In this document: positions 48,801-58,251 of the stretch, one piece after another | Layout: each line of letters opens with the position of its first letter | How positions within the stretch are numbered: the stretch's first letter is position 1 | Position numbers and translations under genes: made by a program | Source of the DNA: an uncultured Bacteroidia bacterium | GTDB lineage: Bacteria; Bacteroidota; Bacteroidia; Bacteroidales; CAJPTX01 | Assembly (NCBI GenBank): GCA_938038735.1 | Contig: CALHSW010000029.1 | Span: 58,102 to 122,101 of the forward strand | Direction of reading: 5' to 3' | DNA: 64,000 bases | The notes under the pieces: model-generated | The model's input: only the letters and a program-made list of their open reading frames with translations | The model's database searches: none | Told to the model about the DNA's origin: nothing

Positions 48801-50210
48801 ATGGCGTTAGGGGTTGAGGTCTATTTGAGTCTTGGAAGTAACATTGCGCCGCGTGGGGGGTACCTTGAGGCGATGCGCAGGGAGATTGCGGAGCGGTTCG
48901 GGGGGCTGCGGAAGGTGTCTTCAATATATGAAACCGCGCCATGGGGGTTTACTGCGGAGCTGCCCTTCCTTAACCAGGTGGTGCAGGTGTGTACGTCAAA
49001 ATCTCCTGAAGAGGTATTGAACGAACTGCAACAGATAGAGTATCTACTGGGTAGGCGGCGTAGAGGGGGCGGTTATGCGTCCCGTACGGCGGATATTGAC
49101 ATTTTGCTCTACGGTGAGGAAACAATATACACGGAACGACTACGGATTCCGCATCCACATATGGCAGAACGCAGATTCGTACTTGCGCCGCTGGTGGAGA
49201 TTGCAGGGGATGGGCAGCATGGGGGGTATGGTAAGAGTTGGCGGGAGCTATTAAAAGAATGCAGGGATGCGGGAGAGGTGGTGGCGGTGGATGACCCTGC
49301 GGCGGAGGAGCGAGAAAGGATGGTGCGGTTGGTTGCTGACGGCGGTGCCACCACGGCGAAGTGGAAGGCGGTAGATACTGAGGGCAAGGTCCGTTGGTTT
49401 ACCACGAGGGGGCTAAATCCCCTATATGTTAACGATGAAGAGGTGGTGAGGGAGGTGCAGTCGGCGTTTGGCACAGAGGAGGGGTGTAGGAGCGTGGGGC
49501 GTGTATCATTCTATGGGGCATCCTGTGGACCTAATCAGCAGGGCGAAGTGCTTCAAAAGGGACTACAAAAGGCGTTCCCCCTTGCAGAGGTACACGTGGA
49601 TTCAGACATGGTGCTGGCGTCGTTGGCCACGTGGGGAGCGCACCCCACGCTGCCGAAAGGGGAGCGGGCGGTAGTGGCCATCCTCGGCACGGGGAGTAAT
49701 GCCTGTTACATTGATGCGGGGAGACCAGTGTACGTTACCCCCTCGCTGGGATTCCTTTTTGGCGATGAGGGGAGCGGGGCGTGGTTCGGTAAACGGCTGG
49801 TGAGAGATTGGCTCTACGGGGTCTTGCCTAAATGCATGGAGAAAGATGTGCGGCGGATGCTAGTGGAAGAGTTTGGCGAGGTAGCGCTTCAAGGAATGGA
49901 GAGACAGGAGACGATAGTAAATCGTGTGTATCATGGGGCGCAGCCCAGCGCGTGGTTCGGCAGCTTTGCGCGGGTAATGGGTACGCATAGGGGGGAGGAG
50001 TATGTAGAGAGGTTGCTTGCGGAGGGCTTTAGCGCCTTCAGGCGGTTTTTCCTTGAACCGTTGAAGGCGTACGGAGGGGTTGAGGTGCGGGCGGTTGGGA
50101 GCGTGGCGTGGTACTATCGTGATGCCCTCCGCACGGCATGCGAGAGCGTGGGGATGCGCCTTGGGAAGGTGGTGCGAGACCCTTTGGAAGGGATAGCGCA
50201 GGGGGAGTGA
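48801..50210 (+). CDS. folK: FolK fused in frame to a BadF/GlcNAc-kinase-like ATPase domain
   Basis: A 469-residue two-domain protein. Residues 1-165 are a complete HPPK: 'VYLSLGSNIAPRGGYLEAM', 'VSSIYETAPWG', 'NQVVQVCT' and 'RTADIDILLYG'. It pyrophosphorylates hydroxymethyl-dihydropterin. Residues 174-469 are an actin-fold sugar-kinase-like ATPase of the BadF/BadG/BcrA group: phosphate 1 'VADGGATTAKW', phosphate 2 'ILGTGSNA', adenosine motif 'GDEGSGAWFGK'. No stop codon separates the halves. The second half also begins at an internal ATG (49320) with GGAGGAG 9 bases upstream, so a free kinase may be made as well. Start ATG 48801 follows AAAAGGAG. Confidence 0.85.
   Translation: MALGVEVYLSLGSNIAPRGGYLEAMRREIAERFGGLRKVSSIYETAPWGFTAELPFLNQVVQVCTSKSPEEVLNELQQIEYLLGRRRRGGGYASRTADIDILLYGEETIYTERLRIPHPHMAERRFVLAPLVEIAGDGQHGGYGKSWRELLKECRDAGEVVAVDDPAAEERERMVRLVADGGATTAKWKAVDTEGKVRWFTTRGLNPLYVNDEEVVREVQSAFGTEEGCRSVGRVSFYGASCGPNQQGEVLQKGLQKAFPLAEVHVDSDMVLASLATWGAHPTLPKGERAVVAILGTGSNACYIDAGRPVYVTPSLGFLFGDEGSGAWFGKRLVRDWLYGVLPKCMEKDVRRMLVEEFGEVALQGMERQETIVNRVYHGAQPSAWFGSFARVMGTHRGEEYVERLLAEGFSAFRRFFLEPLKAYGGVEVRAVGSVAWYYRDALRTACESVGMRLGKVVRDPLEGIAQGE
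49304..49322 (+). promoter_or_regulatory. Internal ribosome-binding site and start inside the folK fusion
   Basis: GGAGGAG (49304-49310) precedes an in-frame ATG (49320-49322) by 9 bases, at the exact junction of the FolK and kinase domains. It would allow a separate 296-residue kinase to be made from the same message. Confidence 0.55.
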
Positions 50211-50276
50211 GGTGGAAGTAGCTTCGTTGTTGCAATCGGGTGGCGGCGGCAAGGCAAGGCTTTGCCGCTTTTCTTG

Positions 50277-50284
50277 TACCTTCG
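50277..50284 (+). promoter_or_regulatory. -7-like promoter element for the OmpA lipoprotein gene
   Basis: TACCTTCG, one base from consensus, 22 bases before the start codon. Confidence 0.45.
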
Positions 50285-50306
50285 CGGGGAGTAATGAAGT
50301 GGACAG

Positions 50307-51377
50307 ATGATTAAACGAATACTGCTTGCAAGCGTTGCGCTGCTCTCTGCGCTTGCGTTTTTTAACTCCTGCGTGCCGGCAAAACGTTATAGGGAGGTCG
50401 TTGCCCAGCGTGATTCGCTGGGGCGTGAGCATGGCGCCTCGCTGCGCATTGCGGATAGTTTACGCATTGGCAACAAGGAGTTAGCTGGGGAGAAGGAACG
50501 TCTTGAAAGGCAGGTTCAACAGTTGGTCAAAGACTCCCTTTCGCGGGGGGAAACGCTTTCTCGCACCCTTGATGAGCTTGCCAATCTCAAGTATAGTTAT
50601 GGGCAGCTAGAGGCCAATCAAAAGAATATCGTGGCTGGCAATCAGCGGGAAACATCCAGGATGCTCGCGGAGATGCAGCGTATGCAAGCGGAGCTACAGC
50701 GGAGGGAAGATGCGGTGAAAAGCCTTGAGAGTCAACTGTTCCAACGGAAACAGAAGCTAGACCTCGTGGAGAAGCAGCAGGCGGAGGATCAGCGCACGCT
50801 TGACTCGTTGCGGAGGGGCATAGACTCCATGTCTATTGCGCTTAGCGAAAAGCATGAAGCGCTAGAAAAGCTGCAGCAGGCTCTTTCCCGTAAAGACTCA
50901 GCCTCGGCGGCTCTAAAGGACCGCTTGGCCCGTGCGCTCTTTGGCTTTGAGGGGCAAGGGCTGACCGTGCATGAAAAGAATGGGCGTGTGCACATATCGA
51001 TTGAGGACAAGCTGCTATTCAAAACGGGGAGCTACGCGGTGGGAGAGCAGGGCGTGGCTGCCATTAGGCAGCTTGTACCCATTCTGGCGCAGTACCCCGA
51101 CCTTAACATCGTTGTCGAGGGGCACACTGATGATGTCCCCATGAAGGGATCAGGCCCCATCGCCGACAACTGGGACCTCAGCGCGAAGCGTGCCACCACC
51201 ATCGTGAAGCTTTTGCTAGATGGCTCTTCCATCCCCCCATCTAATATCTCAGCTTCGGGACGCGCTGAGTTCCACCCGCTCGTTGACGAGAAAACCACAG
51301 AGGCTCGGCAAAAGAATCGCCGCACGGAGATTATCCTTACGCCGAATCTCAACGAGATTATGGATCTCCTCAACTAG
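50307..51377 (+). CDS. OmpA family peptidoglycan-binding lipoprotein
   Basis: A 356-residue lipoprotein. The signal peptide ends 'LAFFNSC', giving lipidated C22. Residues 30-210 form a long coiled coil rich in Gln, Glu, Arg and Leu. The C-terminal OmpA domain (about 225-350) has 'LLFKTGSYAVGEQG', 'IVVEGHTDDVPMKG' and 'ASGRAEFHPLVDEKTTEARQKNRRTEIIL', which binds meso-diaminopimelate of peptidoglycan. It probably links the outer membrane to the cell wall. The next gene begins 12 bases after its stop. Confidence 0.9.
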   Translation: MIKRILLASVALLSALAFFNSCVPAKRYREVVAQRDSLGREHGASLRIADSLRIGNKELAGEKERLERQVQQLVKDSLSRGETLSRTLDELANLKYSYGQLEANQKNIVAGNQRETSRMLAEMQRMQAELQRREDAVKSLESQLFQRKQKLDLVEKQQAEDQRTLDSLRRGIDSMSIALSEKHEALEKLQQALSRKDSASAALKDRLARALFGFEGQGLTVHEKNGRVHISIEDKLLFKTGSYAVGEQGVAAIRQLVPILAQYPDLNIVVEGHTDDVPMKGSGPIADNWDLSAKRATTIVKLLLDGSSIPPSNISASGRAEFHPLVDEKTTEARQKNRRTEIILTPNLNEIMDLLN

Positions 51378-51389
51378 TCCTCAATAATC

Positions 51390-52082
51390 ATGACTATAGA
51401 GGCTCTCCATGCCGAGCTGCTAGCCAACCAAGATCCTGCGTTCGCAGCTTTCGCAACCAAGCTCGGCGCGCCAACACCTACGCGCCCCTACCTCGGGGTG
51501 CGCACCCCTATCCTTAGAAAGCTCGCGAAACGTATCGTTAGGCAGGAGGCTCCCGAAGCCTTTATACAGCGGCTGCCCCATCGCTACGCTGATGAGTACC
51601 TCCTCCGTGCGTTGCTTATCAACGAAATCAAGGAACCCGCAGCGCTCATTGTTGCCATCAATGCGTACTTGCCATTGGTTGATACGTGGGGCAACTGCGA
51701 CGCGCTGAACCCCACGCTCTTCAAAAGGCATAGTGCGCCCTGCCTTGAGAACATCCCCCTTTGGCTTCGCAACCCCCATTCCTACGCGCAGCGATTCGGG
51801 GTGGTCATGCTGTTGAGGCATTTCGCCAAGGATGGGTTTTCCGAGGAGCATTTGTCGTGGCTAGCGGAGCTTCCCCCAGCGCAGGAGGTGGATGTGGCCG
51901 TGGCGTGGTATCTCGCTGAGGCTCTAGTATGTCATCCCAAAGAGGTGCTTAGCGCAATTGAGGAACCTACCTTTTCCCCCGCTATTCGTCTCGCCGCTAT
52001 TCAGAAGGCGAGGGACAGCCGGCGAATTCTGCCAGACATGAAGGCGCAGCTCGCGGCGCTGCGTAAGGGAATAAGGGGCTAG
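51390..52082 (+). CDS. DNA alkylation repair protein (AlkD-like HEAT fold)
   Basis: A 230-residue all-helical protein of the AlkC/AlkD superfamily. It has 'YLGVRTPILRKLAKRI', 'ALLINEIKEPAALIVAINAYLPLVDTWGNCDAL' and 'RFGVVMLLRHF', the AlkD pattern with the catalytic-pocket W/D region ('VDTWGNCD'). AlkD excises bulky or cationic alkylated bases without base flipping; many Bacteroidota homologs are uncharacterised. It ends 108 bases before the endonuclease IV gene, another base-excision enzyme. Confidence 0.85.
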   Translation: MTIEALHAELLANQDPAFAAFATKLGAPTPTRPYLGVRTPILRKLAKRIVRQEAPEAFIQRLPHRYADEYLLRALLINEIKEPAALIVAINAYLPLVDTWGNCDALNPTLFKRHSAPCLENIPLWLRNPHSYAQRFGVVMLLRHFAKDGFSEEHLSWLAELPPAQEVDVAVAWYLAEALVCHPKEVLSAIEEPTFSPAIRLAAIQKARDSRRILPDMKAQLAALRKGIRG

Positions 52083-52190
52083 GCCCTTTCTGCTGCACCA
52101 AGGTATCCACGCTCTTTCCCAGTTCTCCACCGTGCAACAAACCATCAACAAGAATTGTTGCAGCAATGGTGGTAAACAGTTGAAAACAGC

Positions 52191-53045
52191 ATGACGATGA
52201 AATACTTTGGGGCACACGTAAGCGCGGCGGGAGGGGTGTTTAACGCACCGATCAATGCCAGCGAGATTGGGGCTAACGCCTTTGCGCTATTCACGAAGAA
52301 CCAGCGGCAGTGGGTGGCTAAGCCCTTAGAGGAGGGCGAGATAGAGCGCTTTAAGCAGGAGTGCGCGGAGCGAAGATTCTCGGCGGCGCAGATACTGCCC
52401 CACAATAGCTATCTAGTAAACATGGGGAATCCCGATGCCGCTAAGCGGAAGCAGTCGTTGGATGCATTTATTGACGAGATGCATCGGTGCGAGCTGTTGG
52501 GGCTTGACCGGCTCAATTTTCATCCGGGTAGCCACCTTAACGGCGTGTCGCCAACGCAGTGCCTGGCCTACGTGGCCGAGGGGATAAACAGGGCGCTGGA
52601 GGCCACGCACGGCGTGACGGCGGTGATAGAGAATACGGCGGGGCAGGGTACTAACATGGGGTATGCCTTTGAGCATATCGCGGAGATAATCAACGGGGTA
52701 GAGGACAAATCGCGGGTTGGGGTATGCATTGATACGTGTCACGCCTTTGCGGCGGGCTATGAGCTCCATACGAAGGAGGGGTATGAAAAAACGATGGCGG
52801 AATTTGACCGCGTCGTGGGCTTGCAGTATCTACGGGGCATGCACCTCAACGATGCGATGAAGCCCTTGGGATCCCGCGTGGATAGGCATAGTCCGCTGGG
52901 CGAGGGGGAAGTAGGTGCGGGAACCTTCAAGTGGATTGCGCAGGATTCCAGGTTAGAGGGCATACCTTTGGTGCTAGAGACTCCCGACCCATCGCGGTGG
53001 CCCGATGAGATAAAGATGCTACGAGCGTGGGAGGCGGGCCGTTAG
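52191..53045 (+). CDS. nfo: Deoxyribonuclease IV (AP endonuclease)
   Basis: Three-zinc AP endonuclease of base excision repair. It starts '[13 protein letters not shown]', with zinc ligands visible in 'NFHPGSH', 'VIENTAGQG', '[13 protein letters not shown]', '[22 protein letters not shown]' and 'LETPD'. The 284-residue length is normal. Two ATGs (52191, 52197) could start it. It follows an AlkD-like gene, which together suggest an alkylation/abasic-site repair pair. Confidence 0.95.
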   Translation: MTMKYFGAHVSAAGGVFNAPINASEIGANAFALFTKNQRQWVAKPLEEGEIERFKQECAERRFSAAQILPHNSYLVNMGNPDAAKRKQSLDAFIDEMHRCELLGLDRLNFHPGSHLNGVSPTQCLAYVAEGINRALEATHGVTAVIENTAGQGTNMGYAFEHIAEIINGVEDKSRVGVCIDTCHAFAAGYELHTKEGYEKTMAEFDRVVGLQYLRGMHLNDAMKPLGSRVDRHSPLGEGEVGAGTFKWIAQDSRLEGIPLVLETPDPSRWPDEIKMLRAWEAGR

Positions 53046-53235
53046 GAGGAGTACTTGGTTTATGCATGCCGGATTTCCAATGTTGCGTTGACAAAACTAT
53101 CTCAATTTAACTTGCATTTATTTTTGCTCTGAATGGTTTCTTTTAAATGCTTGTTCGTCAATCAGATATTGACAAATTCAAATTTAGATGCCTTTATTTT
53201 AAAGGGAGGTTGCACTAAAAACTAAAAAATGTGTA

Positions 53236-53243
53236 TACCTTTG
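53236..53243 (+). promoter_or_regulatory. -7 promoter element for the lipoprotein/barrel pair
   Basis: TACCTTTG at the end of an unusually AT-rich 180-base stretch, 64 bases before the lipoprotein start. The leader has a small hairpin, GGAGA with TCTCC. Confidence 0.6.
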
Positions 53244-53306
53244 CGCTGCGTTTGGGGAGATTGCTATGGTCTCCTTTGGTTGTGTAACTAATTAAATCTT
53301 ACAATT

Positions 53307-53804
53307 ATGAAAAGAGTAGCGTTGGGGGTGATGTTTGCCGCAGCGGCGGTTTTGGGCGTATCCTTCATGGGGTGCGACAAGAAAATTGAAAACTCGGAGC
53401 TGAAGAAGGAGGATGTCAAGGGAACAGCAACGATTGAGTTGGTGCTGGGTGCGAAGCTGAGCGATGAGGGTTCCGCTCCTACCCAACCGGTGCCGGCAGG
53501 GGCAAAGGTAATCGTGGTCACTTCGGAAGGCGGGTTGTTCGGTAATGATAGTGAGAGGCCTATCGTTATTAAAGAGGAGGAGTTGAGTGGGAAGCGTATG
53601 ACGCTAACGGTTCCGGTTAGTGCTGACGGGGCGGACTATTCTTTAGTATTTACGGCGAGCGATCCAGCAGACTACAGTGTGTCTGGCGAGGCTAAAAAGT
53701 ACTATTACGAGCCAGCGACCCATGTGTCGCCTGTGTTCCTGCATCCAGGAGCAAAAGAAGTAGTGGTAGTAATGTATCAGGCGACAAAGCCAGCTGAGCT
53801 GTAG
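53307..53804 (+). CDS. Putative lipoprotein, unknown function
   Basis: A 165-residue protein with a signal peptide ending 'GVSFMGC', which gives lipidated C23, then 'DKKIENSELKKE' as a linker. The mature region is beta-rich ('GTATIELVLGAKL', 'AKVIVVTSEGG', 'MTLTVPVSADGADYSLVFTA'), compatible with an immunoglobulin-like fold. No family was recognised. It is transcribed from a strong promoter, and an outer-membrane protein gene follows 43 bases later, so the two may work together at the cell surface. Confidence 0.6.
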   Translation: MKRVALGVMFAAAAVLGVSFMGCDKKIENSELKKEDVKGTATIELVLGAKLSDEGSAPTQPVPAGAKVIVVTSEGGLFGNDSERPIVIKEEELSGKRMTLTVPVSADGADYSLVFTASDPADYSVSGEAKKYYYEPATHVSPVFLHPGAKEVVVVMYQATKPAEL

Positions 53805-53847
53805 CGTTGCGTTTCATTGGGGAAAAAATAGGAGGAGAGGAAAGACG

Positions 53848-54783
53848 ATGAAGTTGAAAGGAATGATGCTTTGCGCGCTGCTCGCCATGGGGGGCAGCGC
53901 CATGGCGCAGGATGAAACCACGGAGATGCAGGCCACGCAGGGACAGCCTGCCGTGGCGCAGCAGCGCGGTGTAGGGGGGTATAACTCAAAGAACCTGGAC
54001 GAAATCCTGCCGAAGGCTGGCGATCTAGCCCTGGGTCTTGATGGTTCGCCCATATTCCAGTACTTCGGAAATATGTTCAATAATAGTACGAATAACGATC
54101 CGAAGACCTACCTATCAAACGTGTCGCCCATAGTCTACATGCGTTACTACTTGAGCGATAAGTTGGCGGTGCGTGCGCGTATCCAGTGGCGGGGTAAAAA
54201 GACCATTCATACGGTTCAAGTGCCAGATCAGGCGGCATTAGCGAAGGATCCCTTGAGCGCGGCTAAGGTGGAGGACAGGATGGTGGCGCGAGTGAATTCG
54301 TGGCACTTCGGGGCTGGTGCGCAGTATTTTCGTGGCTACGGTCGTCTCCGTGGCTTCGTGGGCGGCGACCTTGACTATACGGTAGGGCGGGACGTAGATC
54401 GCTTCTACTATGGCAACAAGATGACCGCAGATAACAAAGCACCTATGACGGGCGATTTCTCGGGGATGGCATCTCCTAGTGCGAAAGCCCAACGTTCACT
54501 TGTTTTGAACAATGGTTGGGAACATAACATTGGTCTTGCGGCTTTCGTCGGCGTGGAGTACTACTTTCTTCCCAAAATGTGTGTCGGTGTAGAGTCTGGC
54601 GCAACGATGAGTGCAACCCTGAGAGGGCGTGCTAAGACCTACTCAGAGCGTTTCGTTGGCGATACCTACCATGGCGATTGGGTAGAGACAATTGATAATA
54701 ATCCAGAGGTTGATTTCACGGTTGCAACGGAGAATCCAGGCAACCATTTCTATGCTAACTTCTACTTCCTATTCCATTTTTAA
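53848..54783 (+). CDS. Outer-membrane beta-barrel protein, unknown function
   Basis: A 311-residue exported protein. The signal peptide ends 'GGSAMAQ' at about residue 21. A Gln/Thr-rich linker (22-50) leads to a barrel-like region with repeated aromatic strands ('VYMRYYLSDKLAVRARIQW', 'HFGAGAQYFRGYGRLRGFVGGDLDYTV', 'GLAAFVGVEYYFL') and a terminal 'YFLFHF'. It resembles the OMP_b-brl group common in Bacteroidota. A terminator follows 27 bases after the stop. Confidence 0.7.
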   Translation: MKLKGMMLCALLAMGGSAMAQDETTEMQATQGQPAVAQQRGVGGYNSKNLDEILPKAGDLALGLDGSPIFQYFGNMFNNSTNNDPKTYLSNVSPIVYMRYYLSDKLAVRARIQWRGKKTIHTVQVPDQAALAKDPLSAAKVEDRMVARVNSWHFGAGAQYFRGYGRLRGFVGGDLDYTVGRDVDRFYYGNKMTADNKAPMTGDFSGMASPSAKAQRSLVLNNGWEHNIGLAAFVGVEYYFLPKMCVGVESGATMSATLRGRAKTYSERFVGDTYHGDWVETIDNNPEVDFTVATENPGNHFYANFYFLFHF

Positions 54784-54809
54784 TGGGGTAGCGTAGTGTA
54801 ACATTTGGG

Positions 54810-54842
54810 GCGGGGCTGATGCAATCAGCCCCGCTTTTTTTT
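54810..54842 (+). terminator. Intrinsic terminator
   Basis: An 11-bp GC-rich stem (54810-54820 with 54824-54834) with a 3-base loop is followed by eight T residues. Confidence 0.9.
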
Positions 54843-54999
54843 GTGAATTAGAACAAAGGTTCGTCCGCGCCATCCGCGGCGAAGAAAAGGAAATGGAGTG
54901 ATGGAGCCATCGCTGGTAGCTAGCTTCCAGCTGCCGCCGACTAGTAACTGTTTTTCGTGCTATTAGAATAGGGAGGGTGGCGCATACAAAGAAAAAGAG

Positions 55000-55007
55000 T
55001 AACTTTG
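55000..55007 (+). promoter_or_regulatory. -7 promoter element for ridA
   Basis: TAACTTTG, 44 bases before the ridA start codon. Confidence 0.55.
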
Positions 55008-55051
55008 CGGCACGAGAGTTTTATGGAACGTAAAAGTAAATTGAGGGAGCA

Positions 55052-55426
55052 ATGAAAAAGATCATAGCGACGAAAGATGCGCCGGCGGCCGTAGGGCCGT
55101 ACAGTCAGGCGGTAGAGGTGAATGGGTTTCTCTACATATCGGGGCAAATCCCCGTTGTCCCTGCCACTGGGAATATTCCAGAGGGAATAGAGGCGCAGAC
55201 GGAGCAGGTGCTGAAGAACATTGGTGCCATTCTCAAAGAGGCTGGGATGAGCTACAAGAATGTGGTGAAGACCACTTGCCTTTTGAGCGACATAGCGAAC
55301 TTCGTGCCGATGAACGAGGTGTATGCCAAGTACTTCACGGAGGAGCTGCCGGCCCGCGCAGCGTTTGCTGTGGTGGCCCTGCCCAAGGGGGTCATGGTGG
55401 AGATAGAGTGCGTGGCGGCGCGGTAG
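55052..55426 (+). CDS. ridA: RidA family enamine/imine deaminase
   Basis: A 124-residue deaminase that removes reactive 2-aminoacrylate from PLP-enzyme reactions. Motifs: 'APAAVGPYSQAVEVNGFLYISGQIPV', 'QTEQVLKNIGAILKEAG', and the catalytic Arg neighbourhood 'LPARAAFAVVALPKGVMVEIECVA'. The length is exactly that of the trimeric YjgF/RidA proteins. It is monocistronic, with its own promoter and a terminator about 130 bases downstream. Confidence 0.95.
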   Translation: MKKIIATKDAPAAVGPYSQAVEVNGFLYISGQIPVVPATGNIPEGIEAQTEQVLKNIGAILKEAGMSYKNVVKTTCLLSDIANFVPMNEVYAKYFTEELPARAAFAVVALPKGVMVEIECVAAR

Positions 55427-55553
55427 CGCTCGTTTAGGATGGTCTATTGGTGGCGTTGGGTTTATTGCTGCTTTGTGCGTAAACAACCAACGATACGTGG
55501 AGGCTGTTAAAGATTATTAAAAAGGTTACTACTACTGTAAATCGATAGACCGA

Positions 55554-55588
55554 GAGACCGCTGGGCGCAAGCCTAGCGGTCTCTTTTT
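55554..55588 (+). terminator. Intrinsic terminator downstream of ridA
   Basis: A 13-bp stem (55554-55566 with 55571-55583, one G-T pair) with a GCAA tetraloop is followed by TTTTT. Confidence 0.85.
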
Positions 55589-55691
55589 GCAGCCTGTCTG
55601 CGGTATTTAGTTACAATTTAAACAAAAAGGAGTTTAGAATCGTTTCTAGTAGTACTTTTCAGGAGGTGAGATAGTAAAAGCGTTGGAGTCA

Positions 55692-56807
55692 ATGAACGGT
55701 AAAGATTTGCGTGCGCAGGTGCTCGATGCGCTTTCGGGCGTGCGTCACCCCGAGGCGGGGGAGAACATCGTGAAGCTTGGGCTAGTGGAGCTGGAGGAGT
55801 GTACGACGGAAAGGGTGTCGGTGGCATTGTCAAAGCGTAGCCCGAACGATCCGTTCGGTAAGTCGCTAATGCGCACCATGCGCACGGCGTTAGCGGTGCT
55901 GGTGGGAGAGGATGCAGTGGATGTGCATATGGCCGAGGGCGCATCGCAGCAACGGTCTAGCGTGCCGGGGGAGCGGCATGGTGGCGTGGCGGGAGTGCAT
56001 AGCATCGTGGCGGTGGGGTCGGGCAAGGGTGGCGTTGGCAAATCAACGATAACGGTTAATTTGGCGGTGGCGCTTGCCCGAAAGGGGTACAGCGTTGGGC
56101 TTCTTGATGCCGATATCTTCGGCCCTAGCATGCACATCATGCTCGGGGTGCAGGGGTGGCAGCCGCGAATGAAATCCATAGATGGGGAGGATGTGATAGT
56201 GCCGGTGGAGGCGCATGGGGTGAAGATGCTGTCGATGGGCTTTTTCGTGTCGGCTGACGATGCATTGGTATGGCGGGGCCCGATGGCGTCAAATGCGCTC
56301 AAACAGCTCATCCATCAGGGCTTTTGGGGGGAGCTGGATTACCTGCTCATTGACATGCCGCCCGGGACGAGCGATATCCACTTGACGCTGGTGCAGGAGC
56401 TGGCGTTAACGGGCGCGGTGGTAGTCACCACGCCGCAGAACATCGCCGTGGCCGATGCCCGTAAGGCGGTGAGTATGTTTCGGGGGGACGGGGTGAACGT
56501 GCCGGTGCTGGGGGTGGTAGAGAATATGTCGTGGTTTGAGCCGGAGGAGCTGCCGGGGCATAGGTACTACCTCTTCGGGCGGGATGGCGGCAAGCAATTC
56601 GCGGAGGCCAACGGTGTGGAGCTTCTTGGCCAGATACCCTTGGTGCAGGGAATCCGCGAGGGAGGCGATGTGGGATGCCCTGTAGCGGCTGAAAGCACGG
56701 TGCTGGGCGATGCGTTCGATGCGTTGGCCTCGAGGGTGGTGGAGGCTGTGGCGCTTCGCAATGCGCAGCAGCCTCCCACGGAGCGGGTGGAGGTCACAAA
56801 ACGGTAA
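55692..56807 (+). CDS. Mrp/NBP35-type iron-sulfur carrier ATPase
   Basis: A 371-residue P-loop protein that carries Fe-S clusters. Residues 1-90 are a MIP18-like (DUF59) domain ('QVLDALSGVRHPEAGENIVKLGLV'). The ATPase has the deviant Walker A 'GSGKGGVGKST', 'LDADIFGPSMHIMLG', 'VWRGPMASNALKQ' and 'DYLLIDMPPGTSD'. As in other Bacteroidota members, the CxxC pair is absent and 'VENMSWFEPEELPGHRYYLFG' stands in its place. ATG 55692 is preferred; a TTG at 55683 is the other candidate. NifU and a cell-wall hydrolase follow. Confidence 0.92.
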   Translation: MNGKDLRAQVLDALSGVRHPEAGENIVKLGLVELEECTTERVSVALSKRSPNDPFGKSLMRTMRTALAVLVGEDAVDVHMAEGASQQRSSVPGERHGGVAGVHSIVAVGSGKGGVGKSTITVNLAVALARKGYSVGLLDADIFGPSMHIMLGVQGWQPRMKSIDGEDVIVPVEAHGVKMLSMGFFVSADDALVWRGPMASNALKQLIHQGFWGELDYLLIDMPPGTSDIHLTLVQELALTGAVVVTTPQNIAVADARKAVSMFRGDGVNVPVLGVVENMSWFEPEELPGHRYYLFGRDGGKQFAEANGVELLGQIPLVQGIREGGDVGCPVAAESTVLGDAFDALASRVVEAVALRNAQQPPTERVEVTKR

Positions 56808-56859
56808 TTGCGGGGAGAACGGAAGTAGAGCGGGGTAACACAATAAACAGAGAGAGGCT

Positions 56860-57102
56860 ATGTTGGGTGGTATAGAGCGACGCGTAGAGGAGGCATTGGA
56901 AAGGGTACGCCCCTACTTGCTGCGTGATGGAGGCAATGTGGAACTGGTGCGCGTGGGTGAAAACGGAGTGGTGTATCTGCGATTGACTGGGTCGTGCGAA
57001 ACGTGCCCCTTCAATGCCATGACGATGCGTAACGGCATTGAGGAGGAGATACGTCGCCACGTGCCGGAAATTGTAGAGGTGGTTCTTGATGGCCAGCGTT
57101 AG
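56860..57102 (+). CDS. NifU-like C-terminal domain protein
   Basis: An 80-residue Fe-S scaffold domain. The cluster-binding CxxC is in 'GSCETCPFNAM'. It starts 'RRVEEALERVRPYLLRDGGNVELV', the Nfu pattern. The gene follows the Mrp carrier (52 bases), so the two probably act together in Fe-S cluster transfer. Its last 14 bases overlap the next gene. Confidence 0.9.
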   Translation: MLGGIERRVEEALERVRPYLLRDGGNVELVRVGENGVVYLRLTGSCETCPFNAMTMRNGIEEEIRRHVPEIVEVVLDGQR

Positions 57103-58102
57103 CTGGGGCGCACGGCGGATGGGGAATTTTGCCCATCCCAGGGTGCGGGGAGTGCTCCTGCTGTGGGTGCTGGTCTGTGCGTGCGGCGTGAACGTGCGGG
57201 CGCAGTCATCGCTGCATCAGCAGCGGGTGGAGTACCGCGAAAAGTATAAGGAGTACGCCGTATCCAAAATGCACGAACACGGAATCCCCGCGAGCATAAC
57301 GCTTGCCCAGGGCATGCTAGAGAGCGGGAATGGGAAGAGCCGTTTAGCGGTTGAGGGAAACAACCATTTCGGTATAAAGTGCCACAACGATTGGAAAGGG
57401 AAGCGCATTTACCACGATGATGATAAACGGGGAGAGTGCTTTAGGGTGTATAAGAGTCCTGAGCAGTCGTTTGAGGACCACTCGGCGTTCCTGCGTGGCT
57501 ATAGCCGCTACGCATTCCTTTTCGATTTGGACCCGACCGACTACAAGGGGTGGGCTCGGGGATTGAAGCGGGCGGGTTACGCCACCGATCCGAAGTACGC
57601 CGAGCGGCTGATAAAAATAATAGAAGAGGAAGAGCTGTGGAAGCTTGACCGGGGCGTTACCATCGATGTACCGCCGCCGCGGGTGGCGCAGAAAACGCAG
57701 CGCGCCGAGGGCAAGGAGCGGCTAGAGGTGAAGCTCGGCGGTGAACACAAGGTGTTCGTGCGCAATAGGGTGGAGTACATTGTGGTGCAGCCGCATGATA
57801 CGTACGCCTCGCTGTCGCGGGCTATGGAGATGATGCAGTGGGAGCTACAGTGCTATAACGAGTTGCCATCGCGGGAGTTACCCCCCGCAGGCACGGAACT
57901 CTACATACAGCCCAAGCGTTACCGTGCCGCGCATGGGGAGCAGACGCACGTGGTGGAGGCTGGGGAAACGTTGTACAGCATCTCGCAGCGGTACGCCATG
58001 AAAAGCTCTTCACTTCGCAGGAAGAACCGAATGGCGAAAGGGCAGGAGGTAGAGCCCGGCCAGGTGCTGTACCTACGGAAGAAAGCACCAAGGCAGCGGT
58101 AA
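57089..58102 (+). CDS. Glucosaminidase with LysM domains (cell-wall hydrolase)
   Basis: A 337-residue secreted protein. The N-terminus is a long signal peptide ('[18 protein letters not shown]'). The glucosaminidase domain (about 45-190) has '[41 protein letters not shown]' in two blocks and '[37 protein letters not shown]'. One LysM-like region is near 230-270 and a clear LysM at about 285-330 ('[30 protein letters not shown]'). It cleaves beta-N-acetylglucosaminyl bonds in peptidoglycan. Start ATG 57089 overlaps the NifU gene; ATG 57119 is also possible. Confidence 0.88.
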   Translation: MASVSWGARRMGNFAHPRVRGVLLLWVLVCACGVNVRAQSSLHQQRVEYREKYKEYAVSKMHEHGIPASITLAQGMLESGNGKSRLAVEGNNHFGIKCHNDWKGKRIYHDDDKRGECFRVYKSPEQSFEDHSAFLRGYSRYAFLFDLDPTDYKGWARGLKRAGYATDPKYAERLIKIIEEEELWKLDRGVTIDVPPPRVAQKTQRAEGKERLEVKLGGEHKVFVRNRVEYIVVQPHDTYASLSRAMEMMQWELQCYNELPSRELPPAGTELYIQPKRYRAAHGEQTHVVEAGETLYSISQRYAMKSSSLRRKNRMAKGQEVEPGQVLYLRKKAPRQR

Positions 58103-58184
58103 AACGAGAACAATTTTTGGGGTGGAGGGTACGGAGCGGCGCGGTATTGTTTTTAGGACTTGATATAAATTGCAAAAATCTCAT

Positions 58185-58192
58185 TATCTTTG
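58185..58192 (+). promoter_or_regulatory. -7 promoter element for fur
   Basis: TATCTTTG, 60 bases before ATG 58252; it lies inside the upstream extension of the open frame, which fixes the start downstream. Confidence 0.6.
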
Positions 58193-58251
58193 CTGCCGAT
58201 TGGAGTCGTGGGGAATGTACGGGGGCAGAGTATATAAGCGGAAAGAGAGTT

